Positions 51,328-59,589 of a DNA stretch of 64,000 nucleotides are shown one piece after another (the stretch's first letter is position 1; every line of letters begins with the position of its first letter). The position numbers and the translations under genes were made by a program. The DNA lies in assembly GCA_041987545.1 (NCBI GenBank), contig JBHIWH010000006.1, forward strand, positions 62,001-126,000, read 5' to 3'. The notes beneath the pieces are model-generated. The model searched no databases, had not been told where the DNA came from, and was given only the letters and a program-made list of their open reading frames with translations. Source of the DNA: JAJRXR01 sp041987545. Lineage in GTDB: Bacteria > Planctomycetota > Phycisphaerae > Phycisphaerales > UBA1924.

Positions 51328-52167
51328 CTACGCGCCCGCTCCGGCGTGCTCGGTGTCGGCCCAGACGGGCTCGACGCCCGGGGCCGCGCCGATCGCCGCG
51401 GCCCGCTTGAGGAACTCGCCGACCGCCTCGCGCTCGCGCGGGCCGACGTCGTAGCGGAGCAGCTCGCCCACGTACCCGCGGGCGAGGTCGGTCGGCCAGT
51501 GCTTGCCCGGCGCCCGGTCGGTGACGATCCGGTCCAGCCGCGCCTCGTTGCGTCGGCGCTGGCGGTCGAGCAGCGCGGCGGCGGCCGTGACCCGCTCGTC
51601 GCCCGCGGCCGAGGCCTTGCAGGCCCAGACGGCGTACACGAAGGGCAGCCCGGTCAGCTCGCGCCACTGCTCGCCCAGGTCCAGCTGATGCGGGTAGCCC
51701 GAGGTGGGCACGCCGCCCGAGACGACCTTGTCGCCGATGAGCAGGACGGACTCGGGCCAGTCGTCTGGCTGGGCGGAGCCGGCGTCGAAGGGGACGACGG
51801 CAGGGGTGGCGCCGAAGCGCTCGGCGAGGATGATCCGGGCCAGCGCCACCGAGGTGTGGCTGTCCGAGTCGGTGTGCAGCCGCGTGATCGATTCGGGCTC
51901 GACCCGCGAGAACAGGCGGACGGTCAGCGTCGGCCCGTCGCACCCGATCATCCCGACGGGGAGCAGGGCCAGCGGCTCGGGGCTGGTCGCGGCGTCGATC
52001 ACCGAGACGAGGGCGATGTCGGCGGGGTTGTCGGCGTCGAAGAGCCGCCCGGCGAGGGCCGCCGGGACGTGCGTCTCGAGCTCGAGGTCGGCGCACGCGT
52101 CGAGGCCCTCGATCAGGGGGGCGGTGTTCAGGAAGCTGACGCAGGCGACGCGGACGGGGCTGTCCAT
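51328..52167 (-). CDS. mqnA: Chorismate dehydratase MqnA (futalosine pathway)
   Basis: 279 residues. VRVACVSFLNTAPLIEGL at the N-terminus, PADIALVSVIDAATSPEPLA, SVALARIILAERFG, LLIGDKVV and LTGLPFVYAVWACKA correspond to the MqnA/MqnD periplasmic-binding-like fold, first step of menaquinone synthesis by the futalosine route. The ATG at 52167 has a TAGAGT box 5 bases upstream and no Shine-Dalgarno. It is followed at a 4-base gap by the sigma-like gene, which is an odd partner for a quinone enzyme. Confidence 0.87.
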   Translation of the reverse strand: MDSPVRVACVSFLNTAPLIEGLDACADLELETHVPAALAGRLFDADNPADIALVSVIDAATSPEPLALLPVGMIGCDGPTLTVRLFSRVEPESITRLHTDSDSHTSVALARIILAERFGATPAVVPFDAGSAQPDDWPESVLLIGDKVVSGGVPTSGYPHQLDLGEQWRELTGLPFVYAVWACKASAAGDERVTAAAALLDRQRRRNEARLDRIVTDRAPGKHWPTDLARGYVGELLRYDVGPREREAVGEFLKRAAAIGAAPGVEPVWADTEHAGAGA

Positions 52168-52172
52168 GTGTG

Positions 52173-52178
52173 ACTCTA
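52173..52178 (-). promoter_or_regulatory. -10-like box TAGAGT before mqnA
   Basis: On the minus strand TAGAGT lies 5 bases before the ATG at 52167. Confidence 0.4.
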
Positions 52179-52568
52179 GGAGATCCGGGCGGTCGGGCCC
52201 GGGCCGGTCGGGCCCGGAACGGGGGTGTGGACCGGGAATTTCCCGGTCGTTGTCGCGGAATTGTGGTCGCCCGCCGGAACATCCGGCACATTCGGTACAC
52301 GCGGACGGGCCGTCGTTGGGTAGGCGAGGACCCGTCCGCAGAATGACACCCCGGCAGGCCGTGCGTTCACCGGCTCGTCGAGGATCAGCGTGGGAGGCGC
52401 TCGCGGGACGGAGCGGCGTGTTTGATGAGTCCGGTGCCCGGTCGCCGATGAGCCGAGCCTGGATCCGCCGCTGAAGTAGGCAACGCCCGCCGCGGCGGGC
52501 GGGACCCCGCGAGACCTGCCTACCCACCCGGCGTCGGGCTGCTCGTTCAGCCCGGCGTCGCTTTTTTT
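52179..52568 (+). ncRNA. Candidate structured RNA in the mqnA-neuD intergenic region
   Basis: The 442 bases between the divergent mqnA and NeuD-like genes hold no convincing protein. The plus strand shows GTAGGCA (52476-52482) able to pair with TGCCTAC (52517-52523) around a palindrome CGCCCGCC/GGCGGGCG (52484-52501), directly followed by a strong terminator (52529-52568). As mqnA runs leftward, a plus-strand promoter must exist inside the region. A 43-codon open frame (52342-52474) precedes the structure but is Arg/Ser-rich and looks random. It may be a small RNA or a terminated leader of the NeuD-like gene. The 5' end is not defined; the interval given is the maximum. Confidence 0.4.
52529..52568 (+). 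terminator. Strong intrinsic terminator with seven T
   Basis: CGGGCTG (52535-52541) pairs with CAGCCCG (52548-52554) around CTCGTT. Six further pairs, two of them G-T, extend the stem to 52529 and 52560. C then TTTTTTT (52562-52568) follows. No T-run is present on the minus strand. Confidence 0.8.
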
Positions 52569-52597
52569 GCGCGCACGGTGTTGACGCCCGTGTTCTG

Positions 52598-52603
52598 TAC
52601 ACT
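52598..52603 (+). promoter_or_regulatory. -10-like box TACACT before the NeuD-like gene
   Basis: TACACT ends 6 bases before the ATG at 52610. A TTGACG at 52581-52586 is only 11 bases upstream of it, too close for a standard -35 element. Confidence 0.4.
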
Positions 52604-52609
52604 CGGGCG

Positions 52610-53305
52610 ATGGGGTCGTCGAACAAAGCGTCGCCCGGAGACCTGGCGCTCGTCGGCGGGGGCGGTCACGCCCGCGTCGTCGCCGAGTGCGCGGCACTCG
52701 CCGGATGGCGGCTGCTGGGCGTCTTCGACGACGACGAGACGCCGGCGCTGTGCGCCGCGGACGCGGGCCCGGGGCCGTGTCTCACGCGGCTGGGCGGGAC
52801 ATCGGAGCTGAGTGAGAGGCTCGCCGCCTCGGCCTCGTTCGGCTCGGCCTCGTTCATTGTCGCGATCGGTTCGATCACGGTGCGTCGGCGCCTGCTCGAC
52901 GCGCTGCCCGACGGGTTCGGGGAGCGGGGCGGGATGGTCGTGCACCCGTCGGCGGTCGTGTCCGGGGCGGCCGACGTCGGGCCGGGCGTGCTGATCGGTC
53001 CGGGGGCGGTGGTCAACACGGGCGCCTCGGTCGGCGCGCACGCGATCATCAACTCGGGCGCGATCGTCGAGCACGACGTGGAGGTCGGGTCGGGCGTGCA
53101 CGTCGCTCCGGGGGCCGCGGTCGGGGGGAGCGCCCGCCTGGGCGAGGACGCGATGATCGGGCTGGGGGCGCGGGTGCTGCCCGGCGTGCGCGTGGGCGCG
53201 GGCGCGCTGGTCGGCGCCGGCGCCGTGGTGACGGCGGACGTCCCGGTCGGGCGACGCGTCGCGGGCGTGCCGGCGCGAGAGATCGGGTTCGCCGAGGACT
53301 CGTGA
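52610..53305 (+). CDS. Sugar O-acyltransferase, NeuD/PglD family
   Basis: 231 residues. LALVGGGGHARVVAECAALA is the N-terminal Rossmann nucleotide-sugar loop of this family. From about residue 110 the left-handed beta-helix hexapeptides run (HPSAVVSGAADVGPGVLIGP, GAHAIINSGAIVEHDV), with the active-site His in EHD. The end ADVPVGRRVAGVPAREI is typical. The family acetylates nonulosonic or bacillosamine-type sugars with acetyl-CoA. It is 48 kb from neuABC but fits that pathway; the acceptor sugar is not known. No Shine-Dalgarno. Confidence 0.85.
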   Translation: MGSSNKASPGDLALVGGGGHARVVAECAALAGWRLLGVFDDDETPALCAADAGPGPCLTRLGGTSELSERLAASASFGSASFIVAIGSITVRRRLLDALPDGFGERGGMVVHPSAVVSGAADVGPGVLIGPGAVVNTGASVGAHAIINSGAIVEHDVEVGSGVHVAPGAAVGGSARLGEDAMIGLGARVLPGVRVGAGALVGAGAVVTADVPVGRRVAGVPAREIGFAEDS

Positions 53306-53308
53306 GCG

Positions 53309-53749
53309 TCAGCCGTCGGAGCCGGACTCGGAGAGCTGTGCTTCCAACTCGCGGGCGCGGTCGATCAGATCGGCGTCGAGCTGCTCGGGGGGCGTGACGC
53401 TCTCGGCCTCGGGCTCCAGGTCGAAGTGCCAGTGGACCTCGTTCTGGAAGCGGTGGGGCAGGGCCTCGGCGACCAGGTCGATGCCGGGCCACTCGTGCAC
53501 GGGGGCCTTGGCCTTGCGGCAGGTCTGCACGGGCTCGTACCCGTCCATCTGGATCTGGATGTCGTAGTCGCCGTAGAACGTGAACGCGGTCTGCACGGGC
53601 GTGCGTCCGAGTTCGACGTCGTTGAGCCAGACGCGGGCGCCGGGCGGCTCGGTGGTGACGCGGATCGTCCGCTCGATGCACCCGGTCAGGGGGAGAGCGC
53701 CCGCGAGGGCGGCGGCGGTGAGCAGGATCGGGCGGGCCCGGCGTCGCAT
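53309..53749 (-). CDS. PEGA-domain lipoprotein
   Basis: 146 residues. Lipobox GALPLTGCIERT. The PEGA-like stretch is TIRVTTEPPGARVWLNDVE, LGRTPVQTAFTFYGDYDIQI and QMDGYEPVQT (about 25-75). A C-terminal part with WPGIDLVAEALPHRF and an acidic end follows. PEGA domains occur on surface-anchored proteins; function unknown. TACGCT lies 7 bases before the ATG at 53749. It converges with the NeuD-like gene. Confidence 0.8.
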   Translation of the reverse strand: MRRRARPILLTAAALAGALPLTGCIERTIRVTTEPPGARVWLNDVELGRTPVQTAFTFYGDYDIQIQMDGYEPVQTCRKAKAPVHEWPGIDLVAEALPHRFQNEVHWHFDLEPEAESVTPPEQLDADLIDRARELEAQLSESGSDG

Positions 53750-53756
53750 GGGCAGC

Positions 53757-53762
53757 AGCGTA
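53757..53762 (-). promoter_or_regulatory. -10-like box TACGCT before PEGA lipoprotein
   Basis: On the minus strand TACGCT lies 7 bases before the ATG at 53749, no Shine-Dalgarno. Confidence 0.4.
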
Positions 53763-53807
53763 GCGGGCGGGGGGCGGGCCGGCCATCGGGCCCCAGGTGT
53801 GACCGCC

Positions 53808-55550
53808 TCAGGGGCAGCCGGCGCCGAAGGCGACGAGCAGGGCGAAGACGTCGGAGAAGTTGTACAGCCCGTCGGGCTCGAGGTCCGCGGCGCGGTCGGC
53901 GGCGGCGAAGGCGGTCATGAAGCCCAGCACGTCGTCGAAGGTCAGCGTGCCGTCGCCCGTGAAGTCGGCGGGGCAGGCGTGGACCGTGATGGATTGGTTG
54001 ACGGGCAGGTCGTGCAGCTCGGTGATCAGGCCCGTGTTCCAGACGACGCGGAGGGTGTCGATGGTGGTCGCGTCCGCGAGGCCGAAGTGGGCGGTGGGCT
54101 CGGACTGGGAGAGGTAGTTGGAGCCGGGGGACATCCAGCGGGTGAGCGTCAGGTCGCCGGCGGTGACCTCGACGCGGGCGCCGAAGCCGTCGGGCGCGGA
54201 GCGTGGGTCGGCGGCGGTGTCCAGCAGGACGCGGAGCCAGGCGTTGTCCGTGGACTCGGTGTCGCTGATCGCGTCGTTGCGGTACAGGACGGCGGGCGAG
54301 CGGTTGGAGGTGAACAGGGCGTCCTGGTCGCCGTCGTTGTCGATGTCGAGCGTGACGATGCCGCGGCCCTGGGTCTCGTGGACGAGGCCGACGGCGGCGG
54401 CGGACTCGGTGAAGACGAGCGAGCCGGAGTCGGCGAGCTGGTTGAGGAAGACCTTGGAGAAGCCGACGATGTTCGACCAGCCGTTGGTCTCGAGGATGTC
54501 GGTGTCCGAGTCGAGGTCGAGGTCCACGAGGACCGTGCCCCAGCCCCAGTCGCCCCGCCAGACGTCGGCGCCCTGGGAGGACTCGACGAAGACGTGCCCG
54601 CCCTGGCCGACGTAGAGCATGTTGCCGAGGCCGCCGGACTGGATGGAGGTGACGTACCAGTCGAGCACGCCGTCGTTGTTGACGTCGCCGACGGCCGAGC
54701 CCATGCCGTTGAGGTCGAGCCCGGTGCCCGAGGCGGCGGTCTGGTCGGAGAACGTGCCGTCGGCGTTGTTGACGAGGTAGCGGCTGGTTCGGAAGTCGGC
54801 GGCGTAGAGGAGTTCGGGGAAGAGGTCGCCGTCGGTGTCGACGATGCGGGGGCTGAAGCCGTGGACATCGACGAGGTCGATGAGGATGGCCGAGTCCGTG
54901 ACGTCGGTGAAGCGGGGGACGCCGTCGGGCCCGTTCCCGTCGTTGCGGAAGAGGCGGTTGGAGCGGGAGCCGGTAATCCATCCGGCGGTGAGGAGGTCGA
55001 GGTCGCCGTCGAGGTCGTAGTCGCCGAAACAGGCGCCGAAGGCGTCGGGGATGGTGAGGCTGGTGGTGTCCACGCCGGCGGTGGAGGCGGCCTGGGTGAA
55101 CGAGAACTGGCCGGTGGGGTCGGGTCCGTTGTTGAGGTAGAGCAGGTGGGCGCCGATGGTCAGGGCGCCGTGGGGCCCGAAGCTGGCGACGAAGACGTCG
55201 GGGTATCCGTTGTCGTCCACGTCGCCGACGGCGATGCCGCCCCCGACGTGGGCGATGTCGACGCCCCAGGCGGCGGACTGGTTGGTGAACGTGCCGTCGC
55301 CGTTGTTGATGTACAGGTGGTCGGGCCCGTCGCCGCCGGCGAGGACGAAGAGGTCCTGGAAGCCGTCGCGGTTGAAGTCGCCGGCGGCGGCGCCGGCGGC
55401 CATGAAGGTGGAGGGGGCGCCGCCCGGGCCCTGGAAGGTGCACGAGACGCCGCTGGCGGCGGTGGCGTCGGCGAAGCCGAGCGTCTGGCCCGAGCAGAGG
55501 CCCGGCGCCACGGCGACCACGCCCGAGAACACGGCGGCGGCAACGCGCAT
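53808..55550 (-). CDS. Secreted FG-GAP/ASPIC-UnbV (CRTAC1-like) protein with dockerin-like tail
   Basis: 580 residues. The start MRVAAAVFSGVVAVAPGLCS is a signal peptide; the frame before it was rejected. From 30 to about 430 repeated calcium loops of the FG-GAP/VCBS type occur (AGDFNRDGFQDLFVLAGGDG, GDVDDNGYPDVFVAS, GDYDLDGDLDLL, GDVNNDGVLDWYV, DIDNDGDQDALF), forming a beta propeller. An ASPIC/UnbV domain follows (FGARVEVTAGDLTL, HFGLADATTIDTLRVVW). It ends in a dockerin-like tail (ACPADFTGDGTLTFDDVLGF, then LYNFSDVFALLVAFGAGCP). Probably surface adhesion or matrix; no enzyme activity seen. The 186 bases to 55737 hold nothing I can name. Confidence 0.88.
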   Translation of the reverse strand: MRVAAAVFSGVVAVAPGLCSGQTLGFADATAASGVSCTFQGPGGAPSTFMAAGAAAGDFNRDGFQDLFVLAGGDGPDHLYINNGDGTFTNQSAAWGVDIAHVGGGIAVGDVDDNGYPDVFVASFGPHGALTIGAHLLYLNNGPDPTGQFSFTQAASTAGVDTTSLTIPDAFGACFGDYDLDGDLDLLTAGWITGSRSNRLFRNDGNGPDGVPRFTDVTDSAILIDLVDVHGFSPRIVDTDGDLFPELLYAADFRTSRYLVNNADGTFSDQTAASGTGLDLNGMGSAVGDVNNDGVLDWYVTSIQSGGLGNMLYVGQGGHVFVESSQGADVWRGDWGWGTVLVDLDLDSDTDILETNGWSNIVGFSKVFLNQLADSGSLVFTESAAAVGLVHETQGRGIVTLDIDNDGDQDALFTSNRSPAVLYRNDAISDTESTDNAWLRVLLDTAADPRSAPDGFGARVEVTAGDLTLTRWMSPGSNYLSQSEPTAHFGLADATTIDTLRVVWNTGLITELHDLPVNQSITVHACPADFTGDGTLTFDDVLGFMTAFAAADRAADLEPDGLYNFSDVFALLVAFGAGCP

Positions 55551-55736
55551 CAAAGTCGACCCCACTGAACGGTCGGCGCGCGGCACGGCGGAGCCGCCGA
55601 TCGCACGCCTCGGACCACGATCCGGAACCCGCCTCAGAGAGACCACAAGACCCTGGGCGGGGGATCCCCCCCAGAGTACCACCCGGGGGTGGGGGGGCCA
55701 ACAGGAATCAGATCCTCGGGCCCGGTCGAGGGCGGG

Positions 55737-56756
55737 TTACATCCGCGCGTCGGGGCTCTCCCGGTGCTCGCGGAACCAGGCGATGGTGCGCTTCAGGCCC
55801 TCCTCGAAGCCGACCCTGGCCTGCCAGCCGATCAGCTCCTTGGCGCGGCTGACGTCGAGGCAGCGGCGGGGCTGGCCGTCGGGCTTGGTCGAGTCCCACC
55901 GGATCTTGGACTCGAGCTGCGCGTCGTCCTCGCAGAAACCAGTCAGGCGGGCGATGAGGTTGACCAGGTCTCGGATCGTGATCTCGAAGTTGGTGCCGAG
56001 GTTGATCGGGGTGGGGGTGTCCATGCGCTCGGCGGCGGTGAGCAGGCCGTCGGCGGCGTCCTCGACGAAGAGGAACTCGCGGCTGGCCGACCCGGTGCCC
56101 CAGACCTCGATCGTCTCGTCGCCCCGGTCCATCGCTTCCACGCACTTGCGGATGAGCGCGGGGATGACGTGCGAGGAGTGGAGGTTGAAGTTGTCCCACG
56201 GGCCGTAGAGGTTCACGGGCAGGACGTAGACGCCCTCGAAGCCGTACTGCATCTTGTACGCGTCGAGCATCTGCCAGGCGGCCTTCTTGGCGACGCCGTA
56301 GGGGGCGTTGGTTTCCTCGGGGTAGCCCTCCCAGAGGTTCTCTTCCTTGAAGGGGACGGGGGTGAACTTTGGGTAGGCGCAGATGGTCCCGATCTGGACG
56401 AATCGGCCGCCGCGGCCGTGCAAGCCGTGGACGCGGGCCTGCTCGATGAGGTGCATGGCCATGGCCATGTTGGCGTAGAAGTAGCGGCCCGGGTTCTCGC
56501 GGTTGGCGCCGATGCCCCCGACCTCGGCGGCGAGGTGGATGACCATGTTCCAGTCGCCGTTGAACGCGGTCTTGTAGAGGCGGTCCACGTCGGCCTTCTC
56601 GGTCAGGTCGTAGTCGTCGATCAGGGGGACCATGACGCGGTCCTTGGTCACGCCCCGGGCCTCGAGGCCCTCGAGGACGTGGCGGCCCAGGAAGCCGGCG
56701 CCGCCGGTGACGATGACGCGGGCGTTGGACCAGTCGAAGGCGGCGTAGTCGGGCAT
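55737..56756 (-). CDS. GDP-L-fucose synthase-like epimerase/reductase
   Basis: 339 residues. NAD(P)-binding VIVTGGAGFLGRHVLEGLEA; AAEVGGIGANRENPGRYFY; IGTICAYPKFTPVPFKEENL; the SDR pair in NAPYGVAKKAAW; NLYGPWDNFNLHSSHVIP; GTGSASREFLFVEDAADG. The GGIGANRE..YANMAM pattern belongs to GDP-4-keto-6-deoxymannose epimerase/reductases. The Ser of GSSCIYP in E. coli is replaced here by Thr-Ile, as in a common bacterial subgroup. It should make GDP-L-fucose or a similar sugar for surface glycans. GGAG precedes the ATG. Confidence 0.87.
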   Translation of the reverse strand: MPDYAAFDWSNARVIVTGGAGFLGRHVLEGLEARGVTKDRVMVPLIDDYDLTEKADVDRLYKTAFNGDWNMVIHLAAEVGGIGANRENPGRYFYANMAMAMHLIEQARVHGLHGRGGRFVQIGTICAYPKFTPVPFKEENLWEGYPEETNAPYGVAKKAAWQMLDAYKMQYGFEGVYVLPVNLYGPWDNFNLHSSHVIPALIRKCVEAMDRGDETIEVWGTGSASREFLFVEDAADGLLTAAERMDTPTPINLGTNFEITIRDLVNLIARLTGFCEDDAQLESKIRWDSTKPDGQPRRCLDVSRAKELIGWQARVGFEEGLKRTIAWFREHRESPDARM

Positions 56757-56857
56757 GGGGCGGCTCCTGCGTGCGGGGCCCGGCCTGGGGCCCGCGGGGG
56801 CGATGGTACGGGCGATTCTGGGCGAACGCCGGGCCGATCCCCGACGAACAAGTCGCC

Positions 56858-58027
56858 ATGAGCGGACAGCGCCCGACGGGCGTCATCGCGTGGATTCGGC
56901 GTCGCCCGCTGTCGTGGGCGGCCAAGCTGTCGGCGCTGGCGGGGCTGGCGGCGGTGGGCGTGTGGGGTCTCGGGCGAGTCCTCAACGACGACCACGCCTG
57001 GAGCCAGTTCCTGTTCTGGATCCCGACGGTGCTGGTCGTCGCGCTGGCGTGGGTGATGGTGGTCGTGTCCGCGGCGTGCTCCAAGCTGTCGCTGCGGATG
57101 GGTGGCGTGATGCTCCGCCCGTTCCTGGCGCTGGTCTGCATCGGTCTGACCGGGTGGCTGCTGATCGGGGAGTGGGGGGTGCACCGGTACGCCGTGGGGC
57201 CCGAGGCCCGCGAGGACGACGTGCGCGTGCTGCACTGGAACATCTCGGTGGCGCGTCAGGCGCGGGGGGCGCCCGGGCAGGCGCTTGGCCCTCAGCCCGA
57301 CATCGCGATCATCGCCAACATCCGCAACGACGAGTATCGCCAGCCGCTGCTGGACGCGCTGGCGACGCTGCTCCCGCCTGGCGAGGGAGAGGGCGGGGCG
57401 GAGGACGCGGGCGAGGGGGGCGGGGGCACGCCCGACCTGCACTTCATCCGGAGCGGGGCGCTGGTCGTGGTGTCCCGGTTCCCGATCCGGCGGTGGGGGG
57501 CGGCGCGGCTGGAGCCGGTCGAATCGAAGCTGGACGACTGGCGCTCGGGCTGGGACCCGGGGCGGGTGTTCTTCATCGAGATCGACGCGGGGCTGGGGGC
57601 CGGGCCCTTGACCGTCTGGGCGCTCGACCTGCCGTCGGACCCGACGATGTCGCGCGCGCAGGTGATGCGGGAGGCGGCCGCCGCGACGGGCGCGTGGGAC
57701 GGGCCCGAGTTCTTCCCCGGGCGGGAGGGGGAGTGGGTCGCGGTGCTGCGGGACGACGAGGTGAGTTTTCCCGAGCCGGACCTGGTGGTCGGGGACTTCA
57801 ACATCCCGCGCGGCTCGAGGTCGCTGCGGACGCTGGTGGGGGGCATGACCAACGCGTTCGAGGTGGCGGGCCGGGGGCCCGCGGGCTCGTGGCCGCGGAA
57901 GGCGCCCCTGTGGCACATCGACCAGGCATTCGTGGGCGACCGGGTCGAGGCGACGCGGTACCGGCTCGAGGACCCGGGGCTGGGCGAGCACCGGATGCAG
58001 GTGATCGACCTGCGGGCGGGCGAGTAG
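56858..58027 (+). CDS. Membrane EEP-like (endonuclease/exonuclease/phosphatase) protein
   Basis: 389 residues. Three membrane helices (about 20-45, 52-72, 88-105) lead into an EEP-like domain: VRVLHWNIS (first motif), PDIAIIANIRNDE, where the catalytic Glu of IIALQE would stand, PDLVVGDFNIPRG (Asp-Asn motif), LWHIDQAFV and LGEHRMQVID, where SDHRPV is usual. The absent Glu and altered SDH suggest weak or absent classical nuclease/phosphatase activity. A linker rich in Gly and Glu occurs around 195-215. The ATG at 56858 lacks a Shine-Dalgarno; the upstream extension was rejected. Function unknown. Confidence 0.68.
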   Translation: MSGQRPTGVIAWIRRRPLSWAAKLSALAGLAAVGVWGLGRVLNDDHAWSQFLFWIPTVLVVALAWVMVVVSAACSKLSLRMGGVMLRPFLALVCIGLTGWLLIGEWGVHRYAVGPEAREDDVRVLHWNISVARQARGAPGQALGPQPDIAIIANIRNDEYRQPLLDALATLLPPGEGEGGAEDAGEGGGGTPDLHFIRSGALVVVSRFPIRRWGAARLEPVESKLDDWRSGWDPGRVFFIEIDAGLGAGPLTVWALDLPSDPTMSRAQVMREAAAATGAWDGPEFFPGREGEWVAVLRDDEVSFPEPDLVVGDFNIPRGSRSLRTLVGGMTNAFEVAGRGPAGSWPRKAPLWHIDQAFVGDRVEATRYRLEDPGLGEHRMQVIDLRAGE

Positions 58028-58033
58028 CGCGGG

Positions 58034-59314
58034 CTAGGCGCCCGGGGGATCCTGGGTGGGGAAGAGCATCGTGATCTGGGAGCCGTAGAGCGGGTACTCG
58101 ATCCGCGTGCGGAAGACCTCGAAGGACGAGGGGTCCCAGCCGAGGCGTCGGCAGACGTCGGCGGTCATCTGGGCGTGACGGGGGACGCCGGGCGCGCGGG
58201 CGCGGGCGATGCCGAGCCCGAGGGCGTCGATGGTCTCGGCCAGATCGAGCCGATCGATGTCCCGCGCGGGATCGTTGGCGTTGGCGATGCCGTCGAACGA
58301 GGTGTCGTAGACCCGCAGCTCGGCCGGTCCGGTGACCAGATCCCTGTGGATGAACGCGTCGAGGATGAGCGTCTTGGAGGGGACGGAGACCTCGGCGTAG
58401 ACAAAGCGCCTGCGGCCCGCGCTGGCCGGGACGTAGCGGGGCATGTCGCCCGCGCCCAGCTCGGCGAAGACGACGTCGGCGGCGGTCGAGGCGCCGAAGG
58501 ACTCGCCCCCCAGCGTGCAGTGCGTCGAGCCGCCGACGCGCTCGAAGGCGATGGGCGGCATCGGATCGGAGCAGAACTCATCGAGGAGGAGTGAGCGGGG
58601 AGCGGTCGCGGACTCGCCGGAGATCGCGCGGGTCGGCGCCGCGTCCGGCTCATCGCGCATCCAGCGGGCGGCGAGCTTGACGGTCGCGCCCGGGCGGAGG
58701 CGCTGCACGCCGAACAACGCGTTGAGCCAGGCGATGTCGATGGTCTGGCCGTCGGCGCCCGGGTGGAGGAAGACGCCGGCGTAGAGCGTCTCGGCCTGGG
58801 CGCCCTTGAGCTGGCTGAGGGCGCGGAACGCGGACTGCTTGCGGCGGAGCTCGAACTCGCGGCGCGCCTCGGGGACCCAGGCGCTGAGCACCGCGTCGAG
58901 CGCGCTGCGGTCGCCCGCCTCGTGCCGGATGAGGCGCTCGAACGTATCGACCGCCTCGCGGGCACGGACCGCGGCGTCCGCGGCGGCGCCGGCGCGCTCG
59001 GCCCGGCGGACCACGCGGCGGAGGGGCTCTGGCCCGGGCGCCCGGTGGATGGCCTCCAGAGCGTCGGCCGCCCGGCTCATCTTGAGCACGCGGCTGGCCA
59101 GGACCTTGTCGATGCCCAGCAGCGTCGCCAGGGCCTGGGGGCCCGGGGCGGGCGCCGGCAGGGACTGGAACAGCTCGCCCACCGACGAGAGCAGCTCAGC
59201 GCCGACCTCCTGGGTGCGGGCCTCCAGGCCGGTGTCGGCGACGGCGCGGGCGTCGCTCTCGTGGATCTCGGGGAGGGGCGGCACGGCTGTTGGAATCTCC
59301 AAATGCCTATTCAC
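58034..59314 (-). CDS. Unknown protein with predicted N-terminal HTH-like region
   Basis: 426 residues. Residues 55-105 read PGPQALATLLGIDKVLASRV then LKMSRAADALEAIHRAPGPE, a pattern I recall from uncharacterised planctomycete proteins, with a short HTH-like look. The middle (about 150-190) is a helical coil; 200-410 is an unassigned alpha/beta region. No membrane segment or signal peptide. GTG 59314 lacks a Shine-Dalgarno. The 275-base gap to 59590 shows nothing clear except the TTAGGAG ribosome site of the next gene. Function unknown. Confidence 0.6.
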   Translation of the reverse strand: MNRHLEIPTAVPPLPEIHESDARAVADTGLEARTQEVGAELLSSVGELFQSLPAPAPGPQALATLLGIDKVLASRVLKMSRAADALEAIHRAPGPEPLRRVVRRAERAGAAADAAVRAREAVDTFERLIRHEAGDRSALDAVLSAWVPEARREFELRRKQSAFRALSQLKGAQAETLYAGVFLHPGADGQTIDIAWLNALFGVQRLRPGATVKLAARWMRDEPDAAPTRAISGESATAPRSLLLDEFCSDPMPPIAFERVGGSTHCTLGGESFGASTAADVVFAELGAGDMPRYVPASAGRRRFVYAEVSVPSKTLILDAFIHRDLVTGPAELRVYDTSFDGIANANDPARDIDRLDLAETIDALGLGIARARAPGVPRHAQMTADVCRRLGWDPSSFEVFRTRIEYPLYGSQITMLFPTQDPPGA

Positions 59315-59589
59315 AGGCTATTTGCGATCGTGTGGCCCTCGAGTCGGGCGGATGACGCCTGGGAGTATACGGCCCGGACCGGGGGGTGGAAGATATTCTC
59401 AGAAGTTTCCAGGAAACTATCGACCCCGGGGCGTGGCTTGCGTACAACGGTGTCCAGGGGCGGGGCGGCGTCGGGTCCGGAGGGGCCGCGTCGGTACCCC
59501 GGGCAGACGGATGAGGACGGGCGCCCGCACCCGGGCGACGGAACACACACACGGATTCACACGGACGCACTCGAGTTAGGAGACACACG

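Noticed and set aside
52430..52470. TGATGAGTCC resembling the hammerhead ribozyme core
   Set aside because: The second conserved part (GAAAC after stem II) and the expected stems are missing.
52581..52603. TTGACG plus TACACT as a standard sigma-70 promoter
   Set aside because: The spacer is 11 bases, too short for a -35/-10 pair; only the TACACT box is used in the annotation.
55737..56756. Fucose-synthase-like gene with Thr-Ile for the catalytic Ser region
   Set aside because: Considered as a lost active site, but the same GT(V/I)CAYPK wording is common in one bacterial subgroup, so no defect is claimed.
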